From Ashinkailepas kermadecensis (taxonomy: Eukaryota > Arthropoda > Thecostraca > Neolepadidae), in the NCBI GenBank assembly GCA_034440615.1, contig JAOTOM010005181.1, positions 62,001 to 126,000 on the forward strand: a DNA stretch of 64,000 nt, in the 5' to 3' direction. Both the position numbers and the translations under genes were made by a program. The notes under the pieces are model-generated. The model was not told where the DNA came from. It saw nothing but the letters and a program-made list of their open reading frames with translations, and did not search any database. This document shows, one piece after another, positions 48,648 to 60,220 of the stretch (positions are counted from its first letter, which is position 1; every line of letters begins with the position of its first letter).

Positions 48648-51600
48648 CTGGCGAGAGACGGACAACATGAGCTACTCTACCTCTGAACAGACGATTGACG
48701 CTCATCCAGAAGCTCCTCGAACAGAACGAATGCATGCTCACCTGCTCCTAAGGTCTTCGTTACGTGATCGCGACTTTGCTATTGAGATTCAAGGAGGCAC
48801 ACGCCCTGTCGCAATGCTGCTCGACAATTTCGGACGTCGATAATAATATCAGTGCATGCACTTTGACACATTTTTAAAACGATTTAAGCGAATCATGCAG
48901 ATTACTTGGTAGGTCTCAATATCAGCCACCCTGACGCCGATTCGTCGTTACGAGCGAATGACGCAGAGCCCAGAACAGTCATCAGTGACGTCACGCCATT
49001 GTCTGACAACAGGGAGCCCTGTCGGAGTTACGGGCAGCGACCTCCTGAGCGTCGGTTCCAGATGGAGACAGTGTTGACGTTACAGACGGACATGTTGGCG
49101 CCGCAGTGGTCCATCTAGTGCTGGCTGGTTATCCGACCTCATCCCGGTGACCTCCCGCCGGCGGCCCCTACTGGTGGCCGCACGCCGGCGTCGTGCAGGT
49201 AGGCGCCGTTTCAATTAGCCCAGATCGGGCGGGGGAGCGGTCGTGTGGGCCACTTGGGCTGCGCCGGAGAGCCGGTCAGGCCGCAACTGGGTCACTCTCG
49301 GCAACGGGTCACACCAAGCCGCACCTTCCGGCCGAGAGCGACAAGGCGATGGAGCGCCGCGCAGCCCGGCCGAGAGCGACGTCATCGGGCCCGGGATTGG
49401 TCGATGAAAACACAACGCCAGCATGTCAGAAGAGCGCTGCGACGTGCAGATATGACCACGGGTGAAAGTTTCCTTACTTCTTTGCGAGAACTTTCCCCGC
49501 CCCCACCCCAGCATGTTGTTGGGATTTAGCATGCGATATATGGCATGTTGCTGGGATTTAGCATGCGATCTATGTGCGTTGACTGAAAATATCGTCATGG
49601 AAAAACACATTTGCACCCAACATCTTTGGAAAAATGCAACCTGTGAATATGACGGAGGAAGAGGAACGCAGAGATTGAAGACTCAGAGATGGAGAGAGAG
49701 CGGCGCGCCGGGAGCACGTCAACCTAGCGCTGTCAACGATAGACAAAGACGGAGAAAGGTATCCTGTGCTCATATCACGAACATGTTACCTCGTAGTTGA
49801 GATATCAATGCTTGATCCTCATATCAGAGTTATTACGCAATACGAGAAATGTCAGCCAAACACGCTGGCAAAACGTCAGCGATATGCTATACAATGGGAC
49901 CGTTGGTACAATGACAGCGAGGTGCTGACACACAATCGCCGGAATGCTGTGGAGAGACACCGAACTGAGGAAACGAGGGGATCAGCACGGGCCGAGCCAA
50001 CCACAAGTGGTTGGGTGGGCTGGTCTGACTCTCCAGCAGGGGCGGTCGCTGCTCACGTCAAGGCCGATCGTCGGTGCCAACCACATTGCAGCGCTGCTGC
50101 TGAGTCAACAGCTGACCATCCAGTCCCGGCCAGCGTACAGCGGGGAGACGAGGCGCGATCACGTACGGCGGGGAGACGGCGACAGGTCACGTACGACGTT
50201 TTGGCAGCCGCCGTTAAACCTCTGGCAGGAGTGTCCCCGGGGGTGCCGCTGGATCGGTCGGGAATGCCGTGACACCTGTCGACCATATGTCTTCGGGGGC
50301 CATATTATAACATCCACGGTTAATTTAGTCCCAAAGTTCATAACCTCCAAAGCTCGCAACCTCCAATTATCATAATCTTCAAAAAGCGAAAAATAAGGTC
50401 CAAAACTGCCTGCATGAGGTGTGATCACAAACTCCAAGGTGCATATCCACCAACGATCACAACCTCCAAAACTGCCACCAAAGGGAGCATTCATAACCTA
50501 CAATGTTTATAATATTCAACAATAGTTCCACAGTTGTGATGAATTGGAGCTTAGGGGCGCGTCGACTACCAGGGTCATTTTGCAGTTATACAGCTGTCCG
50601 CTAGAAGGGTCGGTGATACCTGGTGGTAAAATCTTGCACCTGTATCTCCAGTTTCTGTCAACAGGTGGCAGCAATGCACCAGCAGAATACATCGGCAACT
50701 TCTTGGGTGTGCTGCCAAATGCAGCCTGGTGATTTCTTCCGGTTCTGAAGACATTTCTGTTGTACCACGCGCTGTAAAGCCAGCTCTGCTCCAGTGTCCG
50801 GGAGGGGGGGGGGGGTTCTGTCGATCTGCCGACCCAACCGACGACAGCAGCGCCCCACACTCTGGAGCAGAGCATGCGTCACAATGAGTAGTACAACAGA
50901 AATGTTTTCAGAACCAGAAGAAATCACCAGACCACATTTGGCGGCACATTCAAGAAGTTGCCGGTGCGTGCACTGCTGCCATCTGTTGACAGAAACTGGA
51001 GATAGCTGCAAGAGTTCACCGCTAGAGGTATCACCGACACCTCTAGCGGACAATTGTGCAACTATTGTTGGACATTGTGAACTTTGGAGGCTATGAAGGC
51101 TCCATTTTATGGCGGCTTTGGAGGGTGTGATGGTTGGAGGCTATACACCTTGGAATGTGTGGTTGCACCCTATCGAAGTAAATTTTGGACCTTATTTCTC
51201 TTTTTGAGGATGTGAGCTTTGGAGGTTAGGATCTTTGGGAGCAAATGAACCTTCCTTAGTTGTTATGGATGCACCTTTTCTTCGGTCAGGTGGAGAGGAT
51301 CGATCGCCAGACATTCCGGAGAGCGGCCGCTTTGTGTGCGCGCTAGGTGTGCACCATATCTGCAGGGCGTGCTGGGTGACGACGCAGCACGCCTTGCGTT
51401 CTGCACGGGCGGCGTGTTTCAGTCGGGGTCGTCACTAACTGGCCAGTTCAGGTTGGTATTGCGTTTTCATTGTGCACGGTCCTGTCCGGTTAAGGTTTCC
51501 CACTGTTGCTAACAGCACAGACCAGGTCAAGTCTATTGAACAAGATCCCGGAGGCCACGGCAAGTTGGTCTGATGAGGGAAGTATTGGCGTTCATCGCGT

Positions 51601-51813
51601 GCTCCTGAGGTCGACACGTTTGAGATTCCCGCGTTATTGGATAAATTATACTGCGAAAAGGCTGCACGTGTTCAGTCGGCCAGCGGCAGGAATCCCGCGA
51701 ATCGCGCCGGCAGCTAATCTGCCACGAACTGTCGACGGAGCTCAAAGGCGTCCCCTGACAGACAAAGCTCTTCATTACGATATCAAGCAGCCGGACGTGA
51801 CGAGGTCAATGGA
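48648..51813. other. Stretch upstream of Rap1GAP exon a
   Basis: I searched the minus strand for N-terminal Rap1GAP exons and found none I could support. Two related blocks at 50590-50790 and 50870-51060 share phrases in opposite orientation (ctgtccgctagaagggtcgg and ccgacacctctagcgg; agtttctgtcaaca and tgttgacagaaact), i.e. a diverged inverted repeat around 50830. Confidence 0.45.
50538..50591 (-). mobile_element. Degenerate hairpin-tail copy
   Basis: gatgaattggagcttagggg followed by cgcgtcgactaccagggtcat resembles the tail core, with an internal insertion before atacagctgtcc. The flanks acagttgt and acagctgt are a weak candidate TSD. Confidence 0.5.
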
Positions 51814-51831
51814 GTCAGGCCGGCTGAGTCA

Positions 51832-52182
51832 GCGGGTCCGACTGGCCAGAAGCAAGATCAGCGGGTCAGACTAGCCAGTGGCCGGGTCAGAGGGTCAGAC
51901 TGGCCAGGTCAGCGGGTCAGACTATCCAGTGGCCGGGTCAGAGGGTCATACTGGCCAGTGGCCGAGTCAACGGGTCAGACTAACTAGTGGCCGAGTCAGC
52001 GGGTCAGACTAGCCAGTGGCCGAGTCAGCGGGTCAGACTAGCCAGTGGCCGAGTCAACGGGTCAGACTAGCCAGTGGCCGAGTCAACGGGTCAGACTAAC
52101 CAGTGGCCGAGTCAACGGGTCAGACTAACCAGTGGCCGAGTCAGCGGGTCAGACTAGCCAGTGGCCGAGTCAGGTCAGCGGG
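51832..52182. repeat. 29-bp minisatellite, ~12 copies
   Basis: Unit cgggtcagactagccagtgg ccgagtcag, with variants (actaacc, gtcaacg, gtcagag). Confidence 0.93.
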
Positions 52183-52690
52183 ATCACGCTGTGAGTGCAC
52201 GAGTACAGAGAAGCAACAATCCCAGATCTCCGAACCTCGTAACCGCGGAGCGGAGCGCTAGTCCCGGTGATGCCCAGAGGAGGGAATTACTCGTGTGCTG
52301 GTGCAAGACGCAGCTGCAGCTCGGAATGTAGGCCCAGCCCAGAGACAGCGCCTCGTGGTGACAGGGCAACATGCTCAGCCAACTACTCAACCCCCCCCCC
52401 CCCCTGGAAAAAGCGTTGACCAATATTGCAAGATGAAAATCCAATTAGAGTTTTTCGTGTCTTCACTTTCTTTAATTAAATATTTCTGAAACATAATTGG
52501 AACACTGGAACAGACTGGATCGAAAAAAACATGTGTGAATAGCAATAGTTGTCCACATCCTATCCAGTCATTAGTTGTTTTCGCTCGGGAAACAAATTCT
52601 TTATCGATTACAAATCGACAATAAGCACGGAACACGTCAACACATGCTGCACACCGACATCTTCATCCTATGTTTCCTCCGACGTAAAAA
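52183..52690. other. Unassigned stretch
   Basis: No gene recognised. Contains a poly-C run at 52390-52404. Confidence 0.3.
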
Positions 52691-52702
52691 GTCCGAAGCT
52701 TC

Positions 52703-52751
52703 GTTAGTTATTTGGGCTTTAGGGCGCGTCGACCATGTTGATCATATAGCT
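52703..52751 (-). mobile_element. Hairpin-tail retrocopy 4 (49 bp)
   Basis: gttagttatttgggctttag plus gggcgcgtcgaccatgttg and atcatatagct, flanked by the 12-mer gtccgaagcttc at 52691-52702 and 52752-52763. It stops inside the outer hairpin arm, the second-shortest TSD-flanked copy. Confidence 0.88.
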
Positions 52752-53290
52752 GTCCGAAGCTTCCAGGGGAGTTCCTCAGTCAGGTAGGAGGCAGTGATCT
52801 TCAAGGACGTAACACACAGGAGAAGGCTGATGAAACGCCATCCAGAATGTGGCATACCAACGTTTAGGGGTGATATTAGGACATATATTTAGTGTACCCG
52901 TTGTGGCGCGTTCGTTTCATGAGTTATCAATGGGGAATCGCATAAGCGAAGACTGGGGGCAGACATAGCCCACCTATAGCAAGGTCGGGTTCTTCGGCCG
53001 TCGACGTAATAATACATCGCAATACAATACGCTTGCATCGTATGCACGCCGACATATTGTCGTTCGCCGTCGCTAGCTTTTCTCATGTTAACGGTGTCAA
53101 TTTGCGCAACACGAGCAGCGTCCGACGGCCGCAGCCGAGTGTTTCTGCTGGCAACCGCACATTGCGCAACGGGCCACCACTGCAACACCGGCGGCAGTGC
53201 AGTTTTCACAGCAGTGCTCATGTTATTGTTCACCCATTGCCACTCAAGTGGCAGCTAGTACAAACCATCAGACGGGCCCGCCCGTCAAAT

Positions 53291-53335
53291 TGTTACTTGG
53301 GCTCAGGGGCGCATCGACTGCTTCGGTCATACAGC
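53291..53335 (-). mobile_element. Hairpin-tail retrocopy 5 (45 bp)
   Basis: tgttacttgggctcaggggc plus gcatcgactgcttcggtcat and acagc, flanked by the 11-mer gcccgtcaaat at 53280-53290 and 53336-53346. The target's gggc (minus strand) continues the missing hairpin arm, so the boundary is ambiguous by up to four bases. Confidence 0.85.
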
Positions 53336-53439
53336 GCCCGTCAAATGACACCGCATCGAACTGGCCTGAGGAACAGCGGAGTCCAACGACAGAGGTGCGG
53401 AAGTAAGGCAGCATGATGGAGAAAGGTGGCCTCACTTCT

Positions 53440-53650
53440 AGACGCCTGAGACCCGAGATGTCACCTTTCGACACCGGAAAATCGGGGTGTCACCTGTCGA
53501 CATCAGAGATCCCACCTCTCGACAACTGAAAATCGAGGTCAAACTCCCGACACCGGAGATCCGAGGTACCACATCTCGACACCCGAGATCCGGTCTCTCG
53601 ACAGCCGAGGCCCGAGGTTCCACCTCTTCGACACCCGAGGCCCGGAGGTC
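53440..53650. repeat. Diverged ~30-bp tandem repeat (cgacacccgagatcc type)
   Basis: Variants of cacctctcgacacccgagatc recur seven to eight times with substitutions. A short minus-strand ORF spans it but is not a gene. Confidence 0.7.
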
Positions 53651-54116
53651 CCAACGCGCGAGGCGAGGTAGAACGGGCCTGGGACGGAGCTGCCAGCGTG
53701 GCTACCTAGCCACAATCCACGTGGACACTGACCGGCGGCACCGGCAAAAACCGGACTGCACGCCGTCATCGGACAGTTCTCGTCGGCGGCTGCTGCGGCT
53801 GGCTCAGCTTGCAAACACGGAGAAAGGGATTGGGTAACGGCGACGGCTTTCTCGCCGGTGGCCACTGCACCTGACACGGTGACACACCGGCGCGCCACAA
53901 TGTGGAAACGCTCCCACACACGGCGCGCCGCACAATGTGCGAACTTGACCCGGCGGCCGCGCACAGTGGCGCCGCACCGAGAGCAATGGCTCGGCACACA
54001 TTCCAGCCGTACTGCGGCCCACTTTCGCTTGTGAACACGCGTTTGGTGCACAACAGCAGCTCTCCTGCGCTCGACAGCGACTCTCACTCCGCCCCAGCTC
54101 AGAATCGCCGGCGACA
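53651..54116. other. Unassigned GC-rich stretch
   Basis: Overlapping ORFs on both strands lack domains. Nothing else recognised. Confidence 0.3.
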
Positions 54117-54595
54117 ACTGTGATAAATTATTCGTGAAATATGATGGAATATACCACTTTCTGAACACTGAATAGACATCCTTTCCAAGGAAGTATTGAC
54201 ATCGTGCTTGTTGATTGTGCTTATTAAGTTCCCATGACTAGTTTCTGAGTATTTTGTGCATAAACGTCATGCTTATGCTCACCGATATGGATTGTGATAC
54301 ACAAGCACCTTGAAGCACAATTCCAGGTACAGAGAATATCTACGATGTGGTCTACTAAGCAATACCATCGGTTGATACCACTGTATTACAATCTCTATCA
54401 TTAGTATAGGTATCCCTATATTAGGTGTCCCATGAAATAAATGGAAAACGTACTTATGGGTGGACTTGTGGCTCAAAATGGAGCTTCAAGAATCAAAATG
54501 GCATTTTAATTAGCATGCTTCCATGACAAAATTTTGACATCCTACTTTACTTTTGACATCTCACACCTAACGAAAAACCATTATTGTTAAGACTG
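54117..54595 (+). mobile_element. MITE family A, copy 3
   Basis: Ends are ctgtgataaattattcgtg and ccattattgttaagactg. Flanked by ggcgaca at 54110-54116 and 54597-54603. Contains the family's TCGACATC-like words in decayed form (agacatcc, tgacatct). Confidence 0.85.
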
Positions 54596-54820
54596 TGGCG
54601 ACATGTCTCCAGCTGTCGCCAGGTGTCAGCCATATCCGTGACCGGTAGTCGAACGGAAGTGTGGTGACGAATTATTAGTACATGCGATACGATAATATTC
54701 GGAATACTGTCCTCGCCAGGTATGTTAAATGAAACAGATGTGATGTCAAATGTGCCATGTGTTCTGTTCCATCTGGCGCACTTGAGTAGTCTGAACATTA
54801 CTAATACCGTACGGCTCCAA

Positions 54821-55242
54821 CCGTCGCCCGCCGTGTAACCTAGCCCTGACCGTCGCCCGCCGTGTGACCTAGCCCTGACCGTCGCCCGCCGTGTGACCTA
54901 GCTCTGACTGTCGCCCGCTGTGACCTCGCCCCGACTGTCGCCCGCCGTGTGACCTAGCCCTGACTGTCGTCCGTTGTGACCTAGCCCCGACTGTCGCCCG
55001 CCGTGTGACCTAGCCCTGACCGTCGCCCGCCATGTGACCTAGCTCTGACTGTCGCCCGCTGTGACCTCGCCCCGACTGTCGCCCGCTGTGACCAAGCTCT
55101 GACTGTCGCCCGTTGTGACCTAGCCCTGACTGTCGCCCGCCGTGTGACCTAGCCCTGACCGTCGCCCGCCGTGTGACCTAGCCCTGACCGTCGCCCCGTG
55201 TGACCTAGCCCTGACCGTCGCCCGCTGTGACCTAGCCCTGAC
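54821..55242. repeat. 29/27-bp minisatellite, ~15 copies
   Basis: Unit ctagccctgaccgtcgcccg ccgtgtgac, with 27-bp variants that read cgctgtgac. The alternation of long and short variants suggests rounds of block duplication. Confidence 0.94.
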
Positions 55243-55331
55243 CTGGTGGCGAGTGGACGGCCTGGCGGCCGTACCGCCGGCGGTGTTTGTCCGTCAACGG
55301 CGCACGTCGACTTCATCAACTGCCGTCTCGT

Positions 55332-55770
55332 CAGACGGCACACGAACGGCCGGACTGCAGCCGGCAGACGGCACACGGACGGCCGGACTGCAGCCGGCAG
55401 ACGGCACACGAACGGCCGGACTGCAGCCGGCAGACGGCACACGGACGGCCGGACTGCAGCCGGCAGACGGCACACGGACGGCCGGACTGCAGCCGGCAGA
55501 CGGCACACGGACGGCCGGACTGCAGCCGGCAGACGGCACACGAACGGCCGGACTGCAGCCGGCAGACGGCACACGGACGGCCGGACTGCAGCCGGCAGAC
55601 GGCACACGAACGGCCGGACTGCAGCCGGCAGACGGCACACGAACGGCCGGACTGCAGCCGGCAGACGGCACACGAACGGCCGGACTGCAGCCGGCAGACG
55701 GCACACGGACGGCCGGACTGCAGCCGGCAGACGGCACACGAACGGCCGGACTGCAGCCGACAGACGGCAC
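55332..55770. repeat. 33-bp minisatellite A, ~13 copies
   Basis: Unit cagacggcacacgaacggcc ggactgcagccgg, differing mainly at acgaac/acggac. With 33 bp equal to 11 codons and no stops, five frames are open and give the 180-220-codon ORFs here. Confidence 0.97.
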
Positions 55771-55829
55771 AACAATCACGCGCAAGGTGGTTAGAACATG
55801 AGCCGGCGGAGAGGTAGCTGCCAGCCAAG

Positions 55830-55900
55830 TGCATCGGGCATCGGGCATCGGGCATCGGGCATCGGGCATCGGGCATCGGTCATCGGCCGTCGGTCGTCGG
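55830..55900. repeat. 7-bp tandem repeat (gcatcgg)n
   Basis: About ten copies, decaying to gtcatcgg and cgtcggt at the right. Confidence 0.92.
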
Positions 55901-56562
55901 TTGGCTACCATCGTCTGACGCCGCACCCGCTGTCGCCCAGTTACTCTTGTTAAGAGCACGATAGGATCTAGAGCTGATCCAGATGGAGAGTCATGGGGCC
56001 AAGACCACCCTCAGACCGTCTGGAGCGAAGAGCCAGTTATTGGCGAGACGCTGCCAAAACTGTGGGTGTCCATAAAACACAGACACTACGCCTCCCGTAC
56101 CAAGCGGAAATGGAGTCGCGTTCTCATCAGTGCTCCATTTTGTTAGGCGTACATCACGGGCAGAGTGTGTGCCCGCTGGCTGTTGACCGGACACCGGCCG
56201 CGGCCCTGGAGACGCTCCGCTACTGCGACCGGCCTGCAGCGACCACTGCATGGTGCATAATGCATGACGGTCGGACAGCGCTCAGTGCAGGTCACTGCCT
56301 CGATGGCCGGACGGCCCGCTAGGCACCGGCCCTCCCGTGACACGGTCCACTGCGGGCTCACTGCGGCTCCAGAGGAAGACCACCTGACGGCATGGGCAGG
56401 CCAGCCGACGCCGGATGTGCCCGCTTAGGTCACTACGGCTCACCGCATCATCAGCCTGACGTGGGGTCGCCAGAATAGCGCCGGCCGTCCTGGCACCGGA
56501 TCACGGCAGGGTCAGTCACTGCGACACGAGAGTGGCACCGGTCCACCATCATCACGTCACGT
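55901..56562. other. Unassigned stretch between arrays
   Basis: No gene recognised. Confidence 0.3.
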
Positions 56563-56826
56563 GACCGGGCCAGTCACTGCGACACTACGACACGATGAGA
56601 TGATGGCAAGCCCATCATCACGCCATATGACCGGGCCAGTCACTGCGACACTACGACACGATGAGATGATGACCAGCCCATCATCACGCCATATGACCGG
56701 GCCAGTCACTGCGACACTACGACACGATGATATGATGACCAGCCCATCATCACGCCATATGACCGGGCCAGTCACTGCGACACTACGACACGATGAGATG
56801 ATGACCAGCCCATCATCACGCCACGT
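56563..56826. repeat. 66-bp tandem repeat, 4 copies
   Basis: Starts at 56563, 56629, 56695 and 56761 with gaccgggccagtcactgcga, followed by cactacgacacgatgagatg and a catcatcacgccatat end. Confidence 0.95.
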
Positions 56827-57058
56827 GACCCGGTCTGGCGCAGTCCACCAGCCTGGCTGCCGTCCGTCCTCGACCCTCGGCCCTGGCTGCCCCACCTCCG
56901 GAGTGGGGGCGTCCTCGTCACATGCTGCCGCCTCGCAGGCCCCGTGTCAAGAACACACCACCGAACGCACCCAACCGGCAGGCGGCTATCAGCCAATTTA
57001 TTGGATTGATCGCGACACGCCGCCCGGATCCGACAGCTCGGTAACATGGTCTGGGTCG

Positions 57059-57255
57059 GGTCCGGTCCACGCGCGGACTGGATCCCAGAGTTCCGTGGTG
57101 ACCCGGGTCCCGTCCACACGCGGACTGGGATTGGATCCCACAGTTCGGTGACCCGGGTCCCGTCCACACGCGAACTGGATCCCACAGTTCGGTGACCCGG
57201 GTCCCGCCCACGCGAGGAGTGGATCCCACAGTTCGGTGATCCGGGTCCCGTTCAC
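57059..57255. repeat. ~44-bp tandem repeat, ~4 copies
   Basis: Unit tcccgtccacacgcgaactg gatcccacagttcggtgacc cggg, with one expanded copy at 57108-57155. Confidence 0.9.
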
Positions 57256-57329
57256 GAGACAATACCAATGTAATGTAATGCACCGGCGTGTTGCTGAATC
57301 CGGCACAAATATGCCTGCGTGTTACCGCC

Positions 57330-57735
57330 AGGAGACGGATGCCCGAGAGCCACGTGTGGTCGTATTCCTACCGTCAGGAGATGGTTATTGGTTGATTATT
57401 GGTTTTTACGACACGTCGACCGTTTGAGTCATATAGCGTCGCCAATCTCTCACGCCGATTGGTCGCGGGCGAAGAGTAGCAACAGGTGAGATTCGAACCC
57501 ACAATCTTTCGATTGTGAGACGAGCATCTAACCCCTAGACCACTCGGATGCCCGAGAGCCACGTGTGGTCGTATTCCTACCGTCAGGAGATGGATGCCCG
57601 AGAGCCACGTGTGGTCGTATTCCTACCGTCAGGAGATGGATGCCAGAGCTACGCGGGGTGGTATTCATACCGTCAGGAGACTGATGCCAGAGATTCACGC
57701 GTGGTGGATTCATATCGTCAGGAGACGGATGCTAT
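57330..57735. repeat. 46-bp tandem repeat, interrupted by a SINE
   Basis: Unit aggagacggatgcccgagag ccacgtgtggtcgtattcct accgtc. Copies lie at 57330-57384 and again from 57547, diverging after 57640. The SINE at 57385-57546 splits one copy exactly between atgg and gatgccc. Confidence 0.92.
57385..57546 (-). mobile_element. tRNA-derived SINE, second copy, in a minisatellite
   Basis: The same head (gagtggtctaggggttag on the minus strand), B box and hairpin tail as the 29477 copy. The first four head bases are missing. It inserted into the 46-bp array. The target duplication is only a few bases at most. Confidence 0.88.
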
Positions 57736-58266
57736 AAGTCATCATACTGGCCATAAGTCATTTGTGATGTATAATGGACAAAAGCATGTATGTTTGCACT
57801 GATCCAAAATTAATACGATGAATTTCAACATTCCCACAGAGAGCCCAACATACGTACACAGCACATACAAACCAAAGCATTGCTGTTCTTTCCCTTATCA
57901 CTTGGTGTTGGAGTCCATCTGTCGTCTTACAGCGACTCGGCGTTCTCCGAAACAACTTGAGCAGTGAACCTTCTGAATAAAAAAGCGCGCAACCCCCACC
58001 AGCCTGAGAATAATCCCCCAGAAATCCCCCGGTCGGCATGAGTGCCGCCCTCGCCCTCTCGCCAGCTTTGATGGGAGCGCGAGAGGTGGCACAAAAAGCT
58101 TTATCGTGCCAGCCCGGACGACCTTGTGGCAGGAGGACCGGTCCGGCAGGTGACCCGGCCCGTTCGGAGACGCCACCGTATCTGGGTCACCGCCGTCACA
58201 GTCACCGTTACCGACATCTGACGGCCGGGCACGACCCACGACAGACAGGGGCCTCCTGTGTCGCCG
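57736..58266. other. Unassigned stretch
   Basis: No gene recognised between arrays. Confidence 0.3.
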
Positions 58267-59365
58267 GGACCAGCCAGCTGTCCCCCGGACCAGTCCACCT
58301 GTCCTCAGGACCGGTCCACCTGTCCTCAGGACCAGTCCACCTGTCCTCAGGACCAGTCCACCTTTCCTCAGGACCAGTCCACCTTTCCTCAGGACCAGTC
58401 CACCTTTCCTCAGGACCAGTCCACCTCTCCTCAGGACCAGTCCACCTCTCCTCAGGACCAGTCCACCTGTCCTCAGGACCGGTCCACCTCTCCTCAGGAC
58501 CAGTCCACCTTTCATCAGGACCGGTCCACCTCTCCTCAGGACCGGTCGACCTATCCTCATGACCGGTCCACTTGTCCTCAGGACCAGTCCACCTGTCCTC
58601 AGGACCAGTCCACCTGTCCTCAGGACCAGTCCACCTGTCCTCAGGACCAGTCCACCTGTCCTCAGGACCAGTCCACCTGTCCTCAGGACCAGTCCACCTG
58701 TCCTCAGGACCAGTCCACCTGTCCTCAGGACCAGTCCACCCGTCCTCAGGACCAGTCCACCTGTCCTCAGGACCAGTCCACCTGGCGTCCACCCGTCCTC
58801 AGGACCAGTCCACCTGTCCTCAGGACCAGTCCACCCGTCCCCAGGACCAGTCCACCTGTCCCCAGGACCAGTACACCTGTCCCCAGGACCAGTCCACCTG
58901 TCCTCAGGACCAGTCCACCTGTCCTCAGGACCAGTCCACCTGTCCTCAGGACCAGTCCACCTGTCCTCAGGACCAGTCCACCTGTCCTCAGGACCAGTCC
59001 ACCTGTCCTCAGGACCAGTCCACCTGTCCTCAGGACCAGTCCACCTGTCCTCAGGACCAGTCCACCTGTCCTCAGGACCAGTCCACCTGTCCTCAGGACC
59101 AGTCCACCTGTCCTCAGGACCAGTCCACCTGTCCTCAGGACCAGTCCACCCGTCCTCAGGACCAGTCCACCCGTCCTCAGGACCAGTCCACCTGTCCTCA
59201 GGACCAGTCCACCTGGACCAGTCCACCCGTCCTCAGGACCAGTCCACCTGTCCTCAGGACCAGTCCACCTGTCCTCAGGACCAGTCCACCTGTCCTCAGG
59301 ACCAGTCCACCCGTCCTCAGGACCAGTCCACCTGTCCTCAGGACCAGTCCACCTGTCCTCAGGAC
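58267..59365. repeat. 21-bp minisatellite, ~52 copies
   Basis: Unit ccagtccacctgtcctcagg a. Left copies vary (ctttcc, ctctcc, ccggtcc), the middle is almost uniform, and slipped junctions lie at 58782-58800 and 59213-59225. 21 bp is 7 codons, so several frames are open on both strands (periods SGPVHLS, PQDQSTC, LRTSPPV, WTGPEDR). These 200-440-codon ORFs are not supported as genes. Confidence 0.97.
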
Positions 59366-60220
59366 GGGACCAGCTGCGCCACAGGACGGTGTCCATCTGT
59401 GGACCGGAGGTGATAACCCGCTCAAGAAAGTTGCCAATTTCTCCACAGATCTGAAACGGCTGCTCTGCAGGTATGGAGCATAAGTCATGTGGTCACGTGA
59501 GCTAGGATGGCCACTGTCCGCTTCCAGCATCGCGGAGACAGACTGTAATTAGTTTCTTTTGTGGTCTGAAGGCATGTGCTTGTCATGGTGTCAGTATGAC
59601 AAACAGCCATTTAGAAACACTTTCCAACTGCCGAGTGTCTGATTTCATCCCGAATGACTGGTGAAAAAGAAAATAAAAATTGTTAACTATGATGAGGGTA
59701 GAACGAGAATTCGGAAGCCAGCTTCCATAATTATGGGAAGAATTTCAAACAATGCGGTCAAACAGCATAAAAGGTGAAATGAACGGATAATGGATGAATA
59801 CATGTCCTGAAATGATCAAAAGTAGATTGAACACTACCGCATCTCAATCTGCTGGGGATCATACCGAAGTAGCGTCCACGTTCAGATCAGAAAGTGACCT
59901 GCCGAGGTCGTTTGCTCCCCCAGGTCAGCACATGCCAATACCGGACCCTCATCATGGGCACCCCCGTTACTCGCCACAGGCCAGCACAGGCCAACACTGG
60001 ACCCTCACCACGGGCACCCGTTCCCCGTATAGCCGTGGCTCGTGACGTGATGTCACGGCGTCGCGCGGCTGCCACATCTCCCGTCGGTGACGTGCCCCAC
60101 GCACACACAACCCGCCAGCAGGCAGGCCAGGCCTGCTTTCACCAGGATGCTGCGGCCCGCTCGGCCGAGTCGATCCGCATTGTCCGCGAGTCGGGCGGGT
60201 GGCGGCAGACCGCGGCCGCC
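59366..60220. other. Unassigned stretch
   Basis: No gene recognised. A short duplicated phrase (cggaccctcatcatgggcac / tggaccctcaccacgggcac) occurs at 59942 and 59998. Confidence 0.35.

Noticed and set aside
53539..54168. 209-codon minus-strand ORF
   Set aside because: It spans a MITE end, a GC-rich stretch and a degenerate tandem repeat. No domain, and the frame is accidental.
55246..55959. Regular repeats that might suggest a CRISPR array
   Set aside because: Units are contiguous with no unique spacers, and the genome is eukaryotic. It is a minisatellite.
57898..59483. ORFs of 200-440 codons with 7-residue periods on both strands
   Set aside because: By-product of the 21-bp array, open in several frames at once.
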